Assembly: GCA_947561715.1 (NCBI GenBank)
Contig: OX387204.1
Coordinates: 501,001 to 565,000, forward strand
DNA: 64,000 bases
Reading direction: 5' to 3'
Source of the DNA: Ascidia mentula
Lineage: Eukaryota > Chordata > Ascidiacea > Phlebobranchia > Ascidiidae
Shown here piece by piece: positions 59,901 through 64,000 of this stretch. The first letter of the stretch is position 1, and every line of letters begins with the position of its first letter. The position numbers and the translations under genes were made by a program. The notes under the pieces were generated by a model, which saw only the letters and a list, made by a program, of their open reading frames with translations, was not told the DNA's origin and searched no databases.

Positions 59901-62900
59901 ATGTATGGAATGCATTCCTTCGTTGTTTTCTTAATTTTGTTTAGTCAAATAAAAAGAGATGCTGGTAAGTTTTATACATTTGAATGGGATGATTATTATG
60001 TGCCCTTATTTATCTTATCTGGTGATTGGCATTATCATATTGTTGTAGATGGCTCAGCATGTCAAGGTCGTTATTATGTTCTTTCCACCACAACTGCAAC
60101 ATATACAAATGCTCAAACAGCTTGTACAAATGGAGGTGGGGAACTGACAAGTATTCCTGATGAAGAAACTCACAACCAACTTGTGACACTAGCAAATGGG
60201 AAAGTTGGAAATGGATGGGGCACTGGCTCTCCAATTAGTAAACCCTGACATTCCCTGAATTTATCTGTTGTACTCAATGTATGTTTTCACAGCTGCTTAT
60301 ACTGGAGGTCATAAAGTGGGGAATCAATTTCAATGGCAAAATGGAACTGTTTATGCCGCTCTGGCTGGAGGTACTGAGGTTTTTTTCTAAGTTGTAATGA
60401 GGTTTTTGGGCTTGCAGGCGATGGTACATATAGTAGAATTTGTGTAATTGTGCTTCAACTGACAAATTTATTCAGTTAGGGCCACTATCCTATTTGTGCA
60501 TAGACCATGTTTCGAGCCTAACATTGTATAATTTTTCTCATCATTCAATTTTTGTCAAGTCATTGTGCAACCTAGGGAACCCAAAAGCATAACACTTATT
60601 TACATGCTGATTACCCAAACAGCATTGCACAAATTGACTTTTATCTGTTATTCGATTGATGTTGCAACTAATCCACTCAAACACAGATTACAACCACAAA
60701 TACATTTATTTAAAAAAAAAATAAAGATTTAAATTAAATATTTGAAGATTTTTGTTAGGAAAGTAATATGAATCAATTCTACCTTCATCTTCAAACATGT
60801 TTAATCAAATTTCTGGATAACTAAATCCTTAAAATTCCGGATAACTAAATCCAGTTGTTTAAATTATTATATATGATATATTTGTTATCTCTGTTACTCT
60901 CATTTCATTAACTGTAATTATCATATCTTATTGTGATGTTTCTTATCTGCATGATAATGGATAACTGAGACATTTACCCTTAATGCAAAGTTATGCATTG
61001 TGTTTTTGTCAAGGTACATGGATCAATACTGGATATGCAAATTGGTTTACCGATAATTACTACAGAATAAATACACCAACAAATGGTGGAGATTGTATGA
61101 CATTTTATGGATTATATCAAAGTGGGGTTCGTATTTGGTCATGGCGAGATCTTCAATGTGATGTCCAACGATATTACATTTGTTATCATACTGGTAAGCG
61201 TTTTAAACCAAAATTGTTTTTCCAGAAAATGATTTATTCATTTTATGATGATATCCCAGCATAAAGGGATTGTATTTATTTGGTGGTGAATAGATGCATT
61301 CTAAAGCAAAGAGTAGTTTTTCGTTTAAACTAATTTATAGATTCTAGTTTTTCGTAGCTGGGGATGGCTATCTTGTCAGACAGATTGTTTTACTTTGTGG
61401 TAAAATTTCAGCCCCGTTGATCCATTTTGTATTGTAGTAAGTACAAACAACTTTAAAACACTATCTGGCCAAATGACACAACAGTCCGCTGTCAGCTAAT
61501 GGATTAAAAAAACATGCACAAGTTGCAAACTATTAACCTAATTGCTTCTACTGGATTGTATTGATTTGATGATCATGTTTGCAATGTGGACTGAACCAGA
61601 CTATTTGTGGTGGCTTTGATGATAATATTTATCCACTTCAGGTGACAGAGTGATTACTTTGGACAAACCAACAGTCAGTGATGTACCTGGACAACAGTTT
61701 ACCATCGTAATATCAATATCCCACATGTACATACAACTACTTGATCTATACTACAAGTTTAATGATGGAAGCAAAACCTCAATTACAAGTGGTTTTAATG
61801 GAACAAGTCATACTTATACTCTCACTATGCCTTCAAGTTCTAATTCAATCACAATCAGTGGTGAAAGTTCTGTAACATCATGTTCTATATCTGCTACCAG
61901 TCAACTTAAACAAGGTAAAGAGTTGTTTGGTGTATTTGCAAAATGGTTTTAATGTTGCATTTTGTTTTGTGAAAAAATCTGGTAGTTGTCTGATGTTATT
62001 TTCGTCATGACTCTAAGTACCGCAGCAACCAGTTAAGAATGAGATTTAAATGGAGATTGGTAAAAAAAATTTTGAGGCAACTATTCATATATAGGTTTTC
62101 TCATGTTCTTTAGTCAAAACAACATTATCAACAACATCAATAGTGGCAACTTCCAGTTCAACCCAACAAGTAACTTGTACAGTAACTGGTTACTCAAACC
62201 CACAAGCAAGATGGTTCAGGTAACAATCCTTACCTTGTTATAACAAGTTCTATGAGTTTATCTGTTACAGAGGAACTAACCAAGTTACCACATCATCATC
62301 ATCCAACATTTACCAAAGTACCAACATAAATGTTGATTCTTACACTTCTCGATCAATTCTCTACATACAAGGTAGCACTGTAGGAAGTGATGGGGGACAA
62401 TATGTGTGTAGAGCAACAAACTGGAATGGTGATGGAAATACTGACAGTACATTAACTGTTAATGGTGAGACAACTGTTATGTCCGTTAATATTGTTCATA
62501 CATATAAAAATGTTAGGTCCCTTTCAGAAAAATCTAATAACTTAACTTTTAACTATGTTACAGTTGCCGCAAGCATTCAAACATCTCAATCTTCACATAT
62601 TTTTAGAATTGGTGTTAAACAAATATTCACATGTACTTCATATGGTTACCCAATACCTCAAATAACATGGATGAGGTGAGATGTTGATACATGTAGTAGG
62701 TGCTCACTTGTTCAAACGCATGGGGAGCCCAAACTTTTGTGAAATGATTTTGTGATCATGTAAAGCAATGTCACAAACTTAGCTGCATTTTTCTATGTAT
62801 TTGTGCACACCTAATGACTTTGCTCTAAAAATTTAAACATGTAATTTAAATATTATCTGGACCAAGATTTTTGCATCTCCTCGACAAATCGTATAAAACA

Positions 62901-64000
62901 AACCGAGCTTTAGGTTTCATTAAAATGTTAAAATTGGTTTAATCACCCATAAGCTTGTTAATAAATCTGTTGGTGTTTTTTAGAAATGGGGCCAGTGTAA
63001 GTTCCAGTGGAAATATTCACCAAACATCACAAGTAACAACATTATCACAAAATAAAGTAGAAAGAAAACTTTATGTTACACTTCAAGATATTAGTGAGGC
63101 TGGACAATATACATGTAATGTTTTGAGTAATGTTGCTGTTGGAAGTGATAAAACAAGTAACATACAAGTTCAAGGTGAGTTTTAAAAAAGACATAATTAC
63201 TCATTCATTTATATGCATTTTTTTCTTTTAGTTGCTGCAGACATTACCACAACTCCTGTGTGGGAAGTAACCACAGTTGGTGTGCCAGAAATATTTTCAT
63301 GTACTTCATATGGATTTCCAACACCTCAAATAACATGGCAAAGGTAATTTACTACATTAAAGAAAATAACCGATAATGCACTGTTTTGCCTGGCTACTTG
63401 ATCAATTAGTCCAGAGTCAGTCACATGCTGCATCCCTAAGGCTTTTCAGGTTTAAATCATGTGCACTACTGTCTGAACCACACAAAATTAATACAGTTGT
63501 CCAATTACACTGAGAATTGTGATGCAGTATGTGAAACATTAAATTTTATGTTGTTTCAGGTCATGAATAACTACTGTATTGGTTGTTGTCATTTATGATG
63601 TGGTCCTTATTTTCTTGAGCATATGCTATTTATTGTTTTATCAGAAATCTTTTTTTATTTTGAAATACTGATCAACAATAATAAAATAAAAATTAATTGC
63701 AAATGAGAATATTTTTGCCATTTTTAGAAGTGAAAATCATGTTAGTACCCATGGAAAAAAAGCAGAATATCATTTTGCAAGAAATGAAACTGCTCTTACA
63801 CCATGTTACATAACAGTTCTTTTCATGTAGAAATGGAGCCATTGTCAGTTCCAGTGGAAATATTCTCCAAACATCACAAGTAACAACATCATCACAAAAC
63901 AAAGTAGAAAGAAAACTTTATGTCACACTTGAAGATATTAGTGAGGCTGGACAATATACATGTAAAGTTTCAAGTAATGTTGCTGGTGGAAGCAAAACAA
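59901..64000 (+). CDS. gene E: 5' part of a further lectin/Ig receptor (cut by the window end)
   Basis: Exons: 59901-59964 (leader MYGMHSFVVFLILFSQIKRDA), 60049-60237, 60293-60370 and 61014-61193 (CTLD1), 61642-61914 (beta-rich domain), 62114-62219 and 62271-62464 (Ig1), 62564-62675 and 62984-63174 (Ig2), 63232-63343 and 63831 to beyond 64000 (Ig3 type). All phases agree. CTLD1 has NTPTNGGDCMTF where others have TPSGGG. The 5' end through intron 4 is nearly identical to gene B, while the Ig2 and Ig3 modules are of the gene A type, so E is a mosaic. Membrane and cytoplasmic parts lie outside the window. Confidence 0.8.

Noticed and set aside
1-64000. CRISPR array, operons, V(D)J-type recombination signals, rRNA or tRNA genes
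   Set aside because: No spaced direct repeats, heptamer-nonamer pairs, bacterial gene structure or recognisable RNA gene was seen. The repeated blocks are explained by duplicated exons.

Overview
The window is AT-rich metazoan DNA carrying a head-to-tail array of one multi-exon receptor family, all on the + strand. The dense phase-1 exons, short to medium introns, base composition and protein family look most like an invertebrate chordate, probably an ascidian tunicate of the Ciona type. That is an inference, because nothing in the window names the species.

Layout: positions 1-4680 are mostly unassigned, with one weak minus-strand gene candidate (about 2094-2771). A truncated family member, called copy 0 here, lies at 4819-7640. 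Then follow gene A (8448-22582), gene B (23389-33745), gene C (34946-44563, first exon not found), gene D (45507-59046) and gene E (59901 to beyond the window end). The A-B, C-D and D-E spacers are homologous and 0.8-0.95 kb long. The B-C spacer is unrelated to them.

I assembled every exon by hand from GT-AG (a few GC-AG) borders and summed exon lengths to test the frame. Gene A closes as 44 exons and 2105 residues, gene B as 39 exons and 1896 residues. Gene C closes from exon 2 on (33 exons, about 1677 residues). Gene D closes except at one exon (54784-54979). Domain order is: signal peptide, long-form C-type lectin domain (CTLD1), a 91-residue beta-rich domain, a variable row of Ig domains (9 in A, 7 in B, 5 in C, 9 in D), a second CTLD-like domain, an FN3-like pair, one membrane helix, a cytoplasmic tail with tyrosine motifs, and two tandem tyrosine-phosphatase folds.

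The most striking point is that both phosphatase folds have lost catalysis in all four full genes. The first has WPA in place of WPD and Ser in place of the nucleophilic Cys (HS-x5-R). The second has YS-x5-R and no WPD loop. The fold otherwise stays in frame and similar between copies. The locus therefore looks like a family of lectin/Ig receptor pseudophosphatases whose ectodomains are remodelled by gain, loss and crossover of whole phase-1 Ig modules. A role in recognition (immune or self/non-self) is an inference from the architecture. Mobile DNA is limited to small hAT-type elements and a foldback element in introns.
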